From: LGRD01 sp031415135
GTDB taxonomy: Bacteria; Pseudomonadota; Gammaproteobacteria; Burkholderiales; Burkholderiaceae_C
Assembly (NCBI GenBank): GCA_031415135.1
Contig: JANORB010000083.1
Location: 1-64,000, forward strand
Direction of reading: 5' to 3'
DNA: 64,000 nt
The translations under genes and the position numbers were made by a program. The notes beneath the pieces are model-generated. The model ran no database searches. It was not told the DNA's origin and saw only the letters and a list, made by a program, of their open reading frames with translations. Shown one piece after another: positions 9,321-17,801 of the stretch (its first letter is position 1; each line of letters begins with the position of its first letter).

Positions 9321-10769
9321 ATGAAACCCAGCTTCGACGAGATGCAAGCCGGCGCCGGCGCGGTGCGGGAACACTACCGGGGCTACGAACAATGGCTGGT
9401 GCAGCAGCCGCCGGGGGCGATGGCGGCGCGCCGCGAAGAAGCCGAAATGATCTTTCGCCGCGTCGGCATCACCTTCGCGGTCTACGGCGCCAAGGATGAG
9501 GAAGCGGCCTCGTCAAACGCAGGCACCGAACGGCTGATCCCCTTCGACCTGATTCCGCGCGTGATCCCGGCGCACGAGTGGGACGAGATGGAGCGGGGCT
9601 TGTGCCAGCGGGTGACCGCGCTGAACCGCTTCATCCACGACGTGTACCACGACCAGGACATCATCCGCGCCGGCCACGTGCCGGCCGAGCAGATCCTGAA
9701 GAACGCGCAATTCCGGCCCGAGATGATGGGCGTCGACCTGCCCGGCGGCGTTTACTCGCACATCTCCGGCATCGACATCGTGCGCGCCGCCAACCCCGAC
9801 GGCAGCGGCAGCTACTACGTGCTGGAAGACAACCTGCGCGTGCCCAGCGGTGTGAGCTACATGCTCGAAGACCGCAAGATGATGATGCGGCTGTTCCCCG
9901 AACTGTTCAGCCAGCACCGGGTGGCGCCGGTGGCGCACTACCCCGACATGCTGCTGGAAACCTTGCGCGCGGTGGCGCCGGCCGCGGTGAACGAGCCCAC
10001 CGTCGTGGTGCTCACCCCCGGCATGTACAACAGCGCCTACTTCGAACACGCCTTCCTGGCCCAGCAGATGGGCGTGGAATTGCTGGAGGGCAAAGACCTG
10101 TTCGTCAAGGACAACTTCGTCTACATGCGCACCACGCGCGGGCCGAAGCGGGTGGACGTGATCTACCGCCGGGTCGACGACGACTTCCTCGACCCCCAGG
10201 CGTTCCGCGCCGACTCGACCCTGGGCTGCGCCGGCCTGCTGGGCGCCTACCGGGCCGGCAATGTGAGCCTGTCCAATGCCATCGGCACCGGCGTGGCCGA
10301 CGACAAGTCGGTCTACCCGTACGTGCCGAAGATGATCGAGTTCTACCTCGGCGAACAGCCCATCCTGAACAACGTGCCGACCTACCTGTGCCGCCAGGCC
10401 GACGATCTGGGCTACGTGCTCGACCACCTGGATGAACTGGTGGTCAAGGAAGTTCACGGCGCCGGCGGCTACGGCATGCTGGTGGGGCCGGCCGCCACGC
10501 GCGAGGAGATCGCCGAGTTTCGCGCCGCGCTGCTGGCCAACCCGTCGGGCTACATCGCGCAGCCCACCTTGAGCCTGTCGACCTGCCCGACCTACGTCGA
10601 GAGCGGCATCGCGCCGCGCCACATCGACCTGCGGCCCTTCGTGCTCAGCGGCAAGAGCGTGCAGATGGTGCCCGGCGGGTTGACACGCGTGGCGCTGAAG
10701 GAAGGTTCTTTGGTTGTCAACTCGTCTCAGGGTGGTGGCACCAAGGACACCTGGGTGTTGGAGGCTTGA
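9321..10769 (+). CDS. Circularly permuted ATP-grasp protein (DUF404/DUF407 type)
   Basis: This encodes 482 residues. The reading frame extends further upstream, but the ATG at 9321 is preceded by a strong AGGAGG site and starts at the usual family position (MKPSFDEM). It is a predicted ATP-dependent amidoligase. Visible family blocks are RERGL-like MERGLCQRVTALNRFIHDVYH, VLEDNLRVPSGVSYMLEDR, TPGMYNSAYFEHAFLAQQMGVELLEG, RVDVIYRRVDDDFLDP, and VVKEVHGAGGYGM with its Lys and Gly-rich ATP-grasp loop. The C-terminus ends in the family signature GGGTKDTWVLE. It is the first gene of a five-gene cluster with alpha-E and transglutaminase-like proteins. The family is predicted to form peptide bonds in small-peptide synthesis or protein tagging; the substrate is unknown. 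Confidence 0.9.
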   Translation: MKPSFDEMQAGAGAVREHYRGYEQWLVQQPPGAMAARREEAEMIFRRVGITFAVYGAKDEEAASSNAGTERLIPFDLIPRVIPAHEWDEMERGLCQRVTALNRFIHDVYHDQDIIRAGHVPAEQILKNAQFRPEMMGVDLPGGVYSHISGIDIVRAANPDGSGSYYVLEDNLRVPSGVSYMLEDRKMMMRLFPELFSQHRVAPVAHYPDMLLETLRAVAPAAVNEPTVVVLTPGMYNSAYFEHAFLAQQMGVELLEGKDLFVKDNFVYMRTTRGPKRVDVIYRRVDDDFLDPQAFRADSTLGCAGLLGAYRAGNVSLSNAIGTGVADDKSVYPYVPKMIEFYLGEQPILNNVPTYLCRQADDLGYVLDHLDELVVKEVHGAGGYGMLVGPAATREEIAEFRAALLANPSGYIAQPTLSLSTCPTYVESGIAPRHIDLRPFVLSGKSVQMVPGGLTRVALKEGSLVVNSSQGGGTKDTWVLEA

Positions 10770-10771
10770 TC

Positions 10772-10927
10772 ATGCTGTCTAGGACCGCCGATCATTTGTA
10801 CTGGATGGCGCGCTACATGGAGCGGGCCGGTCAAGCGCGAAGCGCTTGGGGCGAAGCCCACAACACCGCAGCGCGCGAATGCGCGCGCTGTGTTTTCGGC
10901 CCTGTGGGAGCGCGCGATGCTGTCTAG
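10772..10927 (+). pseudogene. Truncated duplicate of the alpha-E gene start
   Basis: The ATG at 10772 lies two bases after the ATP-grasp stop and has the only good ribosome site here (GGAGG, inside the preceding gene). The first 58 bases (10772-10829) match the real alpha-E start (10917-10974) at 57 of 58 positions. The frame then runs through hairpin-rich sequence and stops at TAG 10925-10927, inside the second copy. The stop overlaps the functional start, so ribosomes could reinitiate at 10917. Its 51-residue product would be MLSRTADHLYWMARYMERA plus an unrelated tail. Confidence 0.75.
10830..10916 (+). repeat. Hairpin-rich insert between the two alpha-E start copies
   Basis: Three hairpins lie in a row. 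AAGCGC-GAA-GCGCTT is at 10833-10847 and GGGC-GAA-GCCC is at 10849-10859. The third has a perfect 9-bp stem, CAGCGCGCG, with an AATG loop, at 10869-10890. The first two contain the heptamer GCGAAGC, known to form an exceptionally stable DNA mini-hairpin. In addition, GTGTTTTCGGCCC at 10890-10902 is the inverted complement of 10969-10981, inside the alpha-E gene. Confidence 0.75.
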
Positions 10928-11936
10928 GACCGCCGACCATTTGTACTGGATGGCGCGCTACATGGAGCGGGCCGAAAACACTGCCCGCATGCTCGACGTC
11001 AACTACCAGACCTCGTTGTTGCCGCAGTCCGCGGCCGTCACCGAGAAAGGCTGGAAGGGCCTGCTCAGCATCAGCGAACTGACGGGCGACTACGACAAGC
11101 GCATCGGCGCGGTCAGCGCCCGCAGCGTGATGGACTACATGATCAGCGACGCGGCCAATGCGTCGAGCATCCGCAGCTGCCTGATGGCGGCGCGCGAAAA
11201 CGCCCGCGCGGTGCGTGGCACCTTGACCACCGAGGTGTGGGAAACGCAGAACCAGACCTGGCTGGAATTCCAGCGCATGGTTGCCCAGGGCGGGTTCCGC
11301 AAGGACCCCGGCACGGCGTTCGAGTGGGTCAAGTTCCGCTCGCACCTGTCGCGCGGCGTGACCATGGGCACGATGCTGCAGGACGAAGCCTTTCACTTCC
11401 TGCGGCTGGGCAGTTTCCTGGAGCGGGCCGACAACACCGCGCGGCTGCTCGACGTGAAATTCCATGCGGTCGAGAGCGACTACAACGGTTCAAGCCAGAG
11501 CCAGAGCCAGAGCCAAGGTCAAAGCCAAGGTCAAAGCCAAGGTGATACGCCTGCCGGCGGCAAGGACCTCGAGTTCGATTTTTATCACTGGTCGGCGATC
11601 CTGCGCTCGGTCTCGGGCTTCGAGATTTATCGCAAGGTGTACCGCAACGTCATCCGGCCTGAACGGGTGGCCGAGTTGCTGATCCTGCGGGCCGACATGC
11701 CGCGCTCGCTGGCGGCCTGCATGGACGAAGTCGTGCGCAACCTGGCCATGGTGGCCAACGAGCAGTCGAACGACACTCTGCGCCTGGCGGGCCGGCTGCG
11801 CGCCGATCTTCAATACGGCCGCATCGACGAAATCCTCTCGACCGGCCTGCATGCCTACCTGACGCAGTTTCTCGAACGCGTCAGCACCCTGGGCTTCGGC
11901 GTCAGCCGCGACTTCCTCGTACCCGTCACCGCTTGA
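10917..11936 (+). CDS. Alpha-E domain protein
   Basis: This encodes 339 residues. It is mostly alpha-helical, starts MLSRTADHLYWMARYMERAENTARMLDV, and contains a second ERADNTARLLDVKFH block, both typical of the alpha-E family (DUF403). Family members always accompany circularly permuted ATP-grasp and transglutaminase-like genes. They are thought to act in the same peptide-bond-forming pathway, but no biochemical role is established. A Gln/Ser/Gly linker (SQSQSQSQGQSQGQSQG, residues ~193-209) interrupts the domain. The start at 10917 is preceded by GGGAG. The original, better ribosome site is now in front of the duplicated fragment at 10772. The stop is 20 bases before the next gene. Confidence 0.9.
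   Translation: MLSRTADHLYWMARYMERAENTARMLDVNYQTSLLPQSAAVTEKGWKGLLSISELTGDYDKRIGAVSARSVMDYMISDAANASSIRSCLMAARENARAVRGTLTTEVWETQNQTWLEFQRMVAQGGFRKDPGTAFEWVKFRSHLSRGVTMGTMLQDEAFHFLRLGSFLERADNTARLLDVKFHAVESDYNGSSQSQSQSQGQSQGQSQGDTPAGGKDLEFDFYHWSAILRSVSGFEIYRKVYRNVIRPERVAELLILRADMPRSLAACMDEVVRNLAMVANEQSNDTLRLAGRLRADLQYGRIDEILSTGLHAYLTQFLERVSTLGFGVSRDFLVPVTA
11493..11543 (+). repeat. In-frame hexanucleotide/12-nt repeat encoding a Gln-Ser-Gly linker
   Basis: AGCCAG-type hexamers are followed by AAGGTCAAAGCC-type 12-mers inside the alpha-E gene. The repeat is in frame, so changes in copy number would only alter linker length. It lies between residues ~193 and 209, in a stretch absent from the fused alpha-E paralogue encoded at 15341-17788. 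Confidence 0.8.
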
Positions 11937-11956
11937 GCCTGCCCGGAGCCCGCTGA

Positions 11957-14900
11957 ATGTCCATCCATGTCGCGCTGAACCATGTCACCCACTACCGCTA
12001 CGACCGGCCGATCAACCTGGGCCCGCAGGTGGTTCGCCTGCGCCCGGCGCCGCATTCGCGCACCCGCATCCTGAGCTACTCGATGCGGGTGGAGCCGGCC
12101 ACGCACTTCATCAACTGGCAGCAGGACCCGCAGTCCAACTACCTGGCGCGGCTGGTGTTTCCGGACCAGACCACGTCGTTCCGCATCGAGATCGACCTGG
12201 TGGCCGAAATGGCGGTGCTGAACCCGTTCGACTTCTTCCTGGAGCCGTCGGCCGAGCACTTCCCGTTCGAGTACGACGCGGCGCTGGCCAAGGAGCTGGT
12301 GCCCTATCTGGAGAAGGCGCCGCTGACGCCGGCGTTCGAGGCCTACCTGGCCAAGATCCCGCGCGATAAGAAACACATGAACGATTTCCTGGTGATGGTC
12401 AACCAGGGATTGCAGAAAGACATCGGCTACCTGATCCGCATGGAGCCGGGCGTTCAGACGCCGGAGCAGACGCTCGTCAACGCGAGTGGTTCGTGCCGCG
12501 ACACCGGCTGGCTGCTGGTGCAATTGCTGCGCCACCTGGGGCTGGCGGCGCGCTTCGTGTCGGGCTACCTGATCCAGCTCAAGAGCGACGTGAAATCGCT
12601 CGACGGGCCGAGCGGCACCGAGGTCGACTTCACCGACCTGCACGCCTGGTGCGAGGTCTACCTGCCAGGCGCCGGCTGGATCGGGCTGGACCCCACATCC
12701 GGCCTGCTCGCCGGCGAAGGGCACATCCCGCTGGCCTGTTCGCCCGACCCGGGCTCGGCCGCGCCGGTGTCGGGCGCCATCGACGACTGCGAGACCGAGT
12801 TCGAACACCGCATGAGCGTCTCGCGCGTGTGGGAAGCGCCGCGCGTGACGCTGCCCTACACCGACGCGCAATGGGCGCACATCGAAACGCTCGGCCACCG
12901 GGTCGACGACGACCTGCGCAACAACGATGTGCGCCTGACGCAAGGTGGCGAGCCCACCTTCGTGTCGGTCGACGATCGCGAAGGCGGGGAGTGGAACACC
13001 GAGGCCATGGGCCCGACCAAGCGTTTGCTCAGCGCCGACCTGATGGACAAGCTGCGCGCCAAGTACGGCGATGGCGGCTTGCTGCACTGCGGCCAGGGCA
13101 AGTGGTACCCGGGCGAACAATTGCCGCGCTGGTCGCTGAACCTGTTCTGGCGCAAGGACCGCGAGCCGGTCTGGACCCACCCCGAGCTGTTTGCCAGCGA
13201 GCACAAGAGTTACGCCGTGACCGAGGCCGTTGCGCGCCAGTTCCTGGCCGGTGTGGCGCAGCGGCTGGCACTCGATCCCAAATACATCTTTGCGGCCCAC
13301 GAAGACACCTGGTACTACCTGTGGCGCGAACGCAAGCTGCCGGCCAATGTGGACGCGTTCGACGCGCGCCTGGCCGACCCGCTCGAGCGCGATCGCATCC
13401 GCAAGGTGTTCACGCAGGGGCTGGACAAGGTGGTGGGGCATGTGCTGCCGGTGGCGCGGCATGAATCGCGCAAGCGCTCCGCCACGCCGCGCTGGCAATC
13501 CGGGTCGTGGTTCCTGCGCGGCGAACGCTGCCACCTGATTCCGGGTGACTCGGCGATGGGCTACCGGCTGCCGCTGGATTCACAGCCCTGGGCCGCCGAA
13601 GCCGACATGCCGTGGGTGCTGCCACCCGACCAGACCCAGCCGTTTGCACCGCTGCCGCCGCACCGCCCAGCGCGCTTTGCGGAGCGGGCCGGCGAGGGCA
13701 TGGCCACCGCGCTCGCGGCCGGGCCCGCTGCCCTCAGCGCGGGCACGGCGTCGAGCCAGGGGCCGATGCCGTTCGAGTCCGCCGCGTCGATCACCCGCAC
13801 CGCCTTGTGCGCCGAGCCGCGGGACGGCCGGCTCTACCTGTTCATGCCGCCCACCACCGCGCTGGAGGACTACCTTGAGATCGTCGGCGCGATCGAAGAC
13901 ACGGCGGTCGAGATGAAGCTGCCGGTCATCCTCGAAGGCTGCGAGCCGCCCAAGGACCCGCGCCTGGCCACGCTGCGCGTCACGCCCGACCCGGGGGTGA
14001 TCGAGGTCAACATCCACCCGGCACACAGCTGGGGCGAACTGGTCGAGCAGACCACGCACCTGTACCAGTCCGCCCACGAAACCCGGCTGTCGACCGAGAA
14101 GTTCATGCTCGACGGCCGCCACACCGGCACCGGCGGCGGCAACCACTTCGTGCTGGGCGGCGCCACCGTGGCCGATTCGCCGTTTTTGCGCCGGCCCGAC
14201 CTGCTGGCCAGCATGGTGGCGTACTGGCACAACCATCCGGCCTTGAGCTATTTGTTCTCGGGCATGTTCATCGGCCCCACCAGCCAGGCGCCGCGGGTCG
14301 ACGAGGCGCGCAACGATTCGGTCTACGAGATCGAGATTGCGTTTGCCGAGTTAAAGCGGGTGACGCAGGAAAACGGCGACGGCATTGAAAGAGCGTGCCC
14401 GCCGTGGTTGATCGACCGCTTGTTGCGCAACCTGCTGATCGACGTGTCGGGCAACACCCACCGCGCCGAGTTCTGCATCGACAAGATGTACTCGCCCGAC
14501 GGCCCGACCGGCCGCCTGGGCCTGCTGGAGATGCGCGCTTTCGAGATGCCGCCGCACGCGCGCATGAGCCTGACGCAGCAGTTGCTGATGCGCGCGCTGG
14601 TGTCGCGTTTCTGGAAGCAGCCGTACCAGCCGGAGCGCCTCAAACGCTGGGGCACCGAGTTGCACGACCGCTTCATGCTGCCGCACTTCATCTGGCAAGA
14701 CCTGGGCGACGTGGTCGAAGAACTCAACGCCTTCGGTTACGCCGTGCAGGCCGACTGGTTTGCGCCGCACCTGAACTTCCGCTTCCCGCGCCTGGGCGAC
14801 TTCAGCGCGCGCGGCGTCAACGTGGAGTTGCGCCTGGCGCTCGAGCCCTGGCACGTGCTGGGCGAGGAGGGCGCGGTCGGCGGCACGGCGCGCTATGTCG

Positions 14901-15337
14901 ACTCGTCGGTCGAGCGGGTGCAGGCGCATGTCACCGGGCTGGTCGGCGACCGCCATGTGCTGACCTGCAACGGCCGCGTCGTGCCGCTGCAGCCCACCGG
15001 GCGGGTCAGCGAGTTCGTCGGCGCGGTGCGCTACCGCGCCTGGAACCCGCCGTCGGCGCTGCACCCCACGATCGACGTGCATGCGCCGCTGGTGTTCGAC
15101 CTGATCGACCGCTGGATGAGCCGCTCGATGGGCGGCTGCCAGTACCACGTGGCCCACCCCGGCGGCCTGAGCTACGCCACCTTCCCGGTCAACGCATACG
15201 AGGCCGAGGCGCGGCGCCTGAACCGCTTCTTCCGCGTCGGCCACACGCCGGGCGTGATGGTCGTGCCGCGCGACGAGCGCAACCCGAACTTTCCGTTCAC
15301 GCTGGACTTGCGACGAGCCACGGTCTCGATCGAATAG
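11957..15337 (+). CDS. Transglutaminase-like protein with DUF2126 domain
   Basis: This encodes 1126 residues. The N-terminal ~100 residues (HVTHYRYDRPINLGPQVVRLRP) are the bacterial transglutaminase N-terminal domain. The papain-like core carries the expected triad: Cys180 in GSCRDTGW, His229 in LHAWCEV and Asp245 in LDPTSG. From about residue 300 onward it is the large DUF2126 domain, with RLTQGGEPTFVSVDDREGGEWNTEAMGP and GTGGGNHFVLGG-type blocks. This two-domain form is standard in ATP-grasp/alpha-E clusters. It could hydrolyse or transfer the amide bonds made by the neighbouring ATP-grasp proteins; this is a family-based inference. It lies 20 bases after the alpha-E gene and 3 bases before the next gene, so it is almost certainly in the same operon. 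Confidence 0.9.
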   Translation: MSIHVALNHVTHYRYDRPINLGPQVVRLRPAPHSRTRILSYSMRVEPATHFINWQQDPQSNYLARLVFPDQTTSFRIEIDLVAEMAVLNPFDFFLEPSAEHFPFEYDAALAKELVPYLEKAPLTPAFEAYLAKIPRDKKHMNDFLVMVNQGLQKDIGYLIRMEPGVQTPEQTLVNASGSCRDTGWLLVQLLRHLGLAARFVSGYLIQLKSDVKSLDGPSGTEVDFTDLHAWCEVYLPGAGWIGLDPTSGLLAGEGHIPLACSPDPGSAAPVSGAIDDCETEFEHRMSVSRVWEAPRVTLPYTDAQWAHIETLGHRVDDDLRNNDVRLTQGGEPTFVSVDDREGGEWNTEAMGPTKRLLSADLMDKLRAKYGDGGLLHCGQGKWYPGEQLPRWSLNLFWRKDREPVWTHPELFASEHKSYAVTEAVARQFLAGVAQRLALDPKYIFAAHEDTWYYLWRERKLPANVDAFDARLADPLERDRIRKVFTQGLDKVVGHVLPVARHESRKRSATPRWQSGSWFLRGERCHLIPGDSAMGYRLPLDSQPWAAEADMPWVLPPDQTQPFAPLPPHRPARFAERAGEGMATALAAGPAALSAGTASSQGPMPFESAASITRTALCAEPRDGRLYLFMPPTTALEDYLEIVGAIEDTAVEMKLPVILEGCEPPKDPRLATLRVTPDPGVIEVNIHPAHSWGELVEQTTHLYQSAHETRLSTEKFMLDGRHTGTGGGNHFVLGGATVADSPFLRRPDLLASMVAYWHNHPALSYLFSGMFIGPTSQAPRVDEARNDSVYEIEIAFAELKRVTQENGDGIERACPPWLIDRLLRNLLIDVSGNTHRAEFCIDKMYSPDGPTGRLGLLEMRAFEMPPHARMSLTQQLLMRALVSRFWKQPYQPERLKRWGTELHDRFMLPHFIWQDLGDVVEELNAFGYAVQADWFAPHLNFRFPRLGDFSARGVNVELRLALEPWHVLGEEGAVGGTARYVDSSVERVQAHVTGLVGDRHVLTCNGRVVPLQPTGRVSEFVGAVRYRAWNPPSALHPTIDVHAPLVFDLIDRWMSRSMGGCQYHVAHPGGLSYATFPVNAYEAEARRLNRFFRVGHTPGVMVVPRDERNPNFPFTLDLRRATVSIE

Positions 15338-15340
15338 GCC

Positions 15341-17788
15341 ATGTTCAGGTCGCTCCTCTCCGGCTACTCGGCGCTGCAAGGGCGCTATGACGAGTTGCTC
15401 GCCGGGCCGCACGAGTTGCGCCGTCAGTGGGATCCGTTGATGCGCTCGCTGATGGACCGGCCCGGCGCCGAGGTGGCCGACACGCTGGCCCTGATGGAGC
15501 GCGAGATCCGCGAGAACGGCGTCACCTACAACGTCTACGCCGACCAGCAAGGCGCTGACCGGCCGTGGCAGGTGGACCCGCTGCCGCTGCTGCTGTCGGC
15601 CGCCGAATGGGCCGGCATCGAAGCCGGCATCGCGCAGCGCGCCGCACTGCTGAACCGGGTGCTGGTCGACATCTACGGCCCGCAGAGCCTGCTGCGCTCG
15701 GGCGCCATTCCGCCGTCGGTGGTCTTCGGCCACAGCGGCTTCCTGCATCAGGTCCAGGGCGTGCGGCCGCCGGGCGGCAGGCACCTGATCCAGTACGCCG
15801 CCGACCTGGCGCGCTCGCCCGATGGCCGCTGGTGGGTCGTGAGCGACCGCACGCAGGCGCCGTCCGGCATGGGCTACGCGCTGGAGAACCGGCTGGTCGT
15901 GTCGCGCGTGTTCCCGCAATTGTTCGGCGAGTTGCGGGTGCAGCACCTGGCCTCGTTCTTCGATGCGCTGCGCGAGTCGCTGCTGCGCTGCGCCCCCAAG
16001 GGCGTCGAGCCGCCGCGCGTGGTGTTGTTGACCCCGGGCCCGTACAACGAAACCTATTTCGAACACGCGCTGCTGGCGCGCTACCTCGGCTTTGCGCTGG
16101 TCGAAGGCAGTGACCTGACCGTGCGCGACGACTGCGTGTGGATGAAAACGGTGGACGGCCTGAAGCGTGTGCACGCCATCCTGCGGCGCCAGGACGACGA
16201 CTACTGCGACCCGCTCGAGCTGCGCTCCGACTCGGCCCTGGGCGTGGCCGGCCTGACCGACTGCGCGCGCCGCGGCAGCGTGCTGCTGGCCAATGCGCTC
16301 GGCTCCGGCGTGCTGGAGTCGGGCGCCTTGCTCGGCTACCTGCCGGCCTTGAGCGAAAGCCTGCTCGGCGAGCCGCTCAAACTGCCGTCGGTGGCCACCT
16401 GGTGGCTGGGCGAGCCGGCCGCGCTGCAAGACGCCTGGACGCGGATTGACAAGGTCATCATCAAGCCGCTCGACAAGTCGTCGCGCGAGCCGGCGCTGTT
16501 CGGTGTTGATCTGTCCAGGGCCGAGCGGGCGCAGCTGTTCGAGCGCGTTGCCGCGCAGCCGCAGCGCTACGTGGCGCAGGAGTGGGTTCACGTGTCGCAG
16601 GCGCCGGTGCTGGAGCGTGGCGCGCGCGCACGCGTGGCGGCCCGCACCGTGGGCCTGCGGGTGTTCGCGGTGGCCACGCCGGAGGGCTATCGGGTGATGC
16701 CCGGCGGCCTGACGCGCGTGGCCGGCGATGGTGATTCGCGCGTCATCGCCATGCAGCGCGGCGGCAGTTCCAAGGACACCTGGGTCTTGTCGGACGCGCC
16801 GGTGAACGCGTCGTTCTCGTTGTTGTCCAGCACGGTCAAGCCGGCCGACCTGGTGGCGTCGCAGGGCAGCCTGCCCTCGCGCGCGGCCGAAAATCTGTTC
16901 TGGTTCGGCCGCTACGGTGAACGCTGCGACAACACGGCGCGCCTGTTGCGCGTGGCGATTGCTGAAGTGCTGGACGGCCCCGCCGCGCGAGCCGACGGCG
17001 TGGCGCCCTCCTTGCTGCTGGCCGAGCGGCTCGGCCTGGTGAGCCTGTCAGACGACCCGCCCTCTGATCTGCTGGGTGCGGCCACCGCCCGCGACGGGGC
17101 CCTGGGCGAGCAGTTGCGCCAGCTTGCGCGGGTCGCCTTCAACCTGCGCGATCGCATGTCGGTGGACAACTGGCGCACGCTCAACCAGTTGCACAACGAC
17201 CCCGTCTTCGAGCAGGTCGCCACGCTGCCGGTGGCGCTGGCCTGGCTGCAACGCGCGGTCACGTCGATGATGACCTTGTCGGGCTTCGTGCTGGACGGCA
17301 TGACACGCGGCGCCGGTTGGCGCTTCCTGTCGATCGGCCGGCGCATCGAGCGCCTGTTCAACCTGTGCACGGCGCTGCGCACGGCCTGCGCCGAAGGCCA
17401 ACCCCATGGCCTGGACTGGCTGCTCGACCTGTGCGACTCCACCGTCACCTACCGCTCGCGCTACCTGGTGGCGCCCGAGTGGCTGCCGGTGCTCGACCTG
17501 CTGGTGCGCGACGACGCCAACCCGCGCTCGGTCGCGTTCCAGGTCAAGGGGCTGAGCGAATACATCGCCAAGCTCGAATCGACCCACGGCCGTTTCGGCA
17601 GCGACGTGCTGGCGCCTGCGCAGGCCTTGCTGCGTGCGCTGGACCCGATCGACCTGCACCCCGACAGCACCGCGCTGGCAGCCTGCCTGGAACGCCTGCG
17701 GGCCGCGGCCGGTGCGGTGTCGGACGAGCTGTCGCTAAAGTTCTTTTCGCACGCCGTGTCGCGCAGCGTGTTGTCGCGGGTCGCGTGA
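15341..17788 (+). CDS. Circularly permuted ATP-grasp–alpha-E fusion protein
   Basis: This encodes 815 residues. Residues ~1-490 are a circularly permuted ATP-grasp domain: GVTYNVYADQQG, TPGPYNETYFEHALLARYLGFALVEG, VHAILRRQDDDYCDP and the signature GGSSKDTWVLS. Residues ~510-815 are an alpha-E domain: SRAAENLFWFGRYGERCDNTARLLRV and later GWRFLSIGRRIERLFNL. It thus repeats in one protein what 9321-11936 encodes as two. Compared with the first paralogue, EDNLRVPSG becomes SDRTQAPSG and the Gly-rich GAGGYGM loop after the Lys becomes DKSSREPALFG, so substrate or nucleotide handling may differ. It follows the previous stop by 3 bases and precedes the next gene by 13. Confidence 0.9.
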   Translation: MFRSLLSGYSALQGRYDELLAGPHELRRQWDPLMRSLMDRPGAEVADTLALMEREIRENGVTYNVYADQQGADRPWQVDPLPLLLSAAEWAGIEAGIAQRAALLNRVLVDIYGPQSLLRSGAIPPSVVFGHSGFLHQVQGVRPPGGRHLIQYAADLARSPDGRWWVVSDRTQAPSGMGYALENRLVVSRVFPQLFGELRVQHLASFFDALRESLLRCAPKGVEPPRVVLLTPGPYNETYFEHALLARYLGFALVEGSDLTVRDDCVWMKTVDGLKRVHAILRRQDDDYCDPLELRSDSALGVAGLTDCARRGSVLLANALGSGVLESGALLGYLPALSESLLGEPLKLPSVATWWLGEPAALQDAWTRIDKVIIKPLDKSSREPALFGVDLSRAERAQLFERVAAQPQRYVAQEWVHVSQAPVLERGARARVAARTVGLRVFAVATPEGYRVMPGGLTRVAGDGDSRVIAMQRGGSSKDTWVLSDAPVNASFSLLSSTVKPADLVASQGSLPSRAAENLFWFGRYGERCDNTARLLRVAIAEVLDGPAARADGVAPSLLLAERLGLVSLSDDPPSDLLGAATARDGALGEQLRQLARVAFNLRDRMSVDNWRTLNQLHNDPVFEQVATLPVALAWLQRAVTSMMTLSGFVLDGMTRGAGWRFLSIGRRIERLFNLCTALRTACAEGQPHGLDWLLDLCDSTVTYRSRYLVAPEWLPVLDLLVRDDANPRSVAFQVKGLSEYIAKLESTHGRFGSDVLAPAQALLRALDPIDLHPDSTALAACLERLRAAAGAVSDELSLKFFSHAVSRSVLSRVA

Positions 17789-17801
17789 CGCGAGCGCTGG
17801 C

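Noticed and set aside
14351..16591. 746-residue minus-strand frame across two cluster genes
   Set aside because: It spans the junction of two well-supported genes and has shadow composition.
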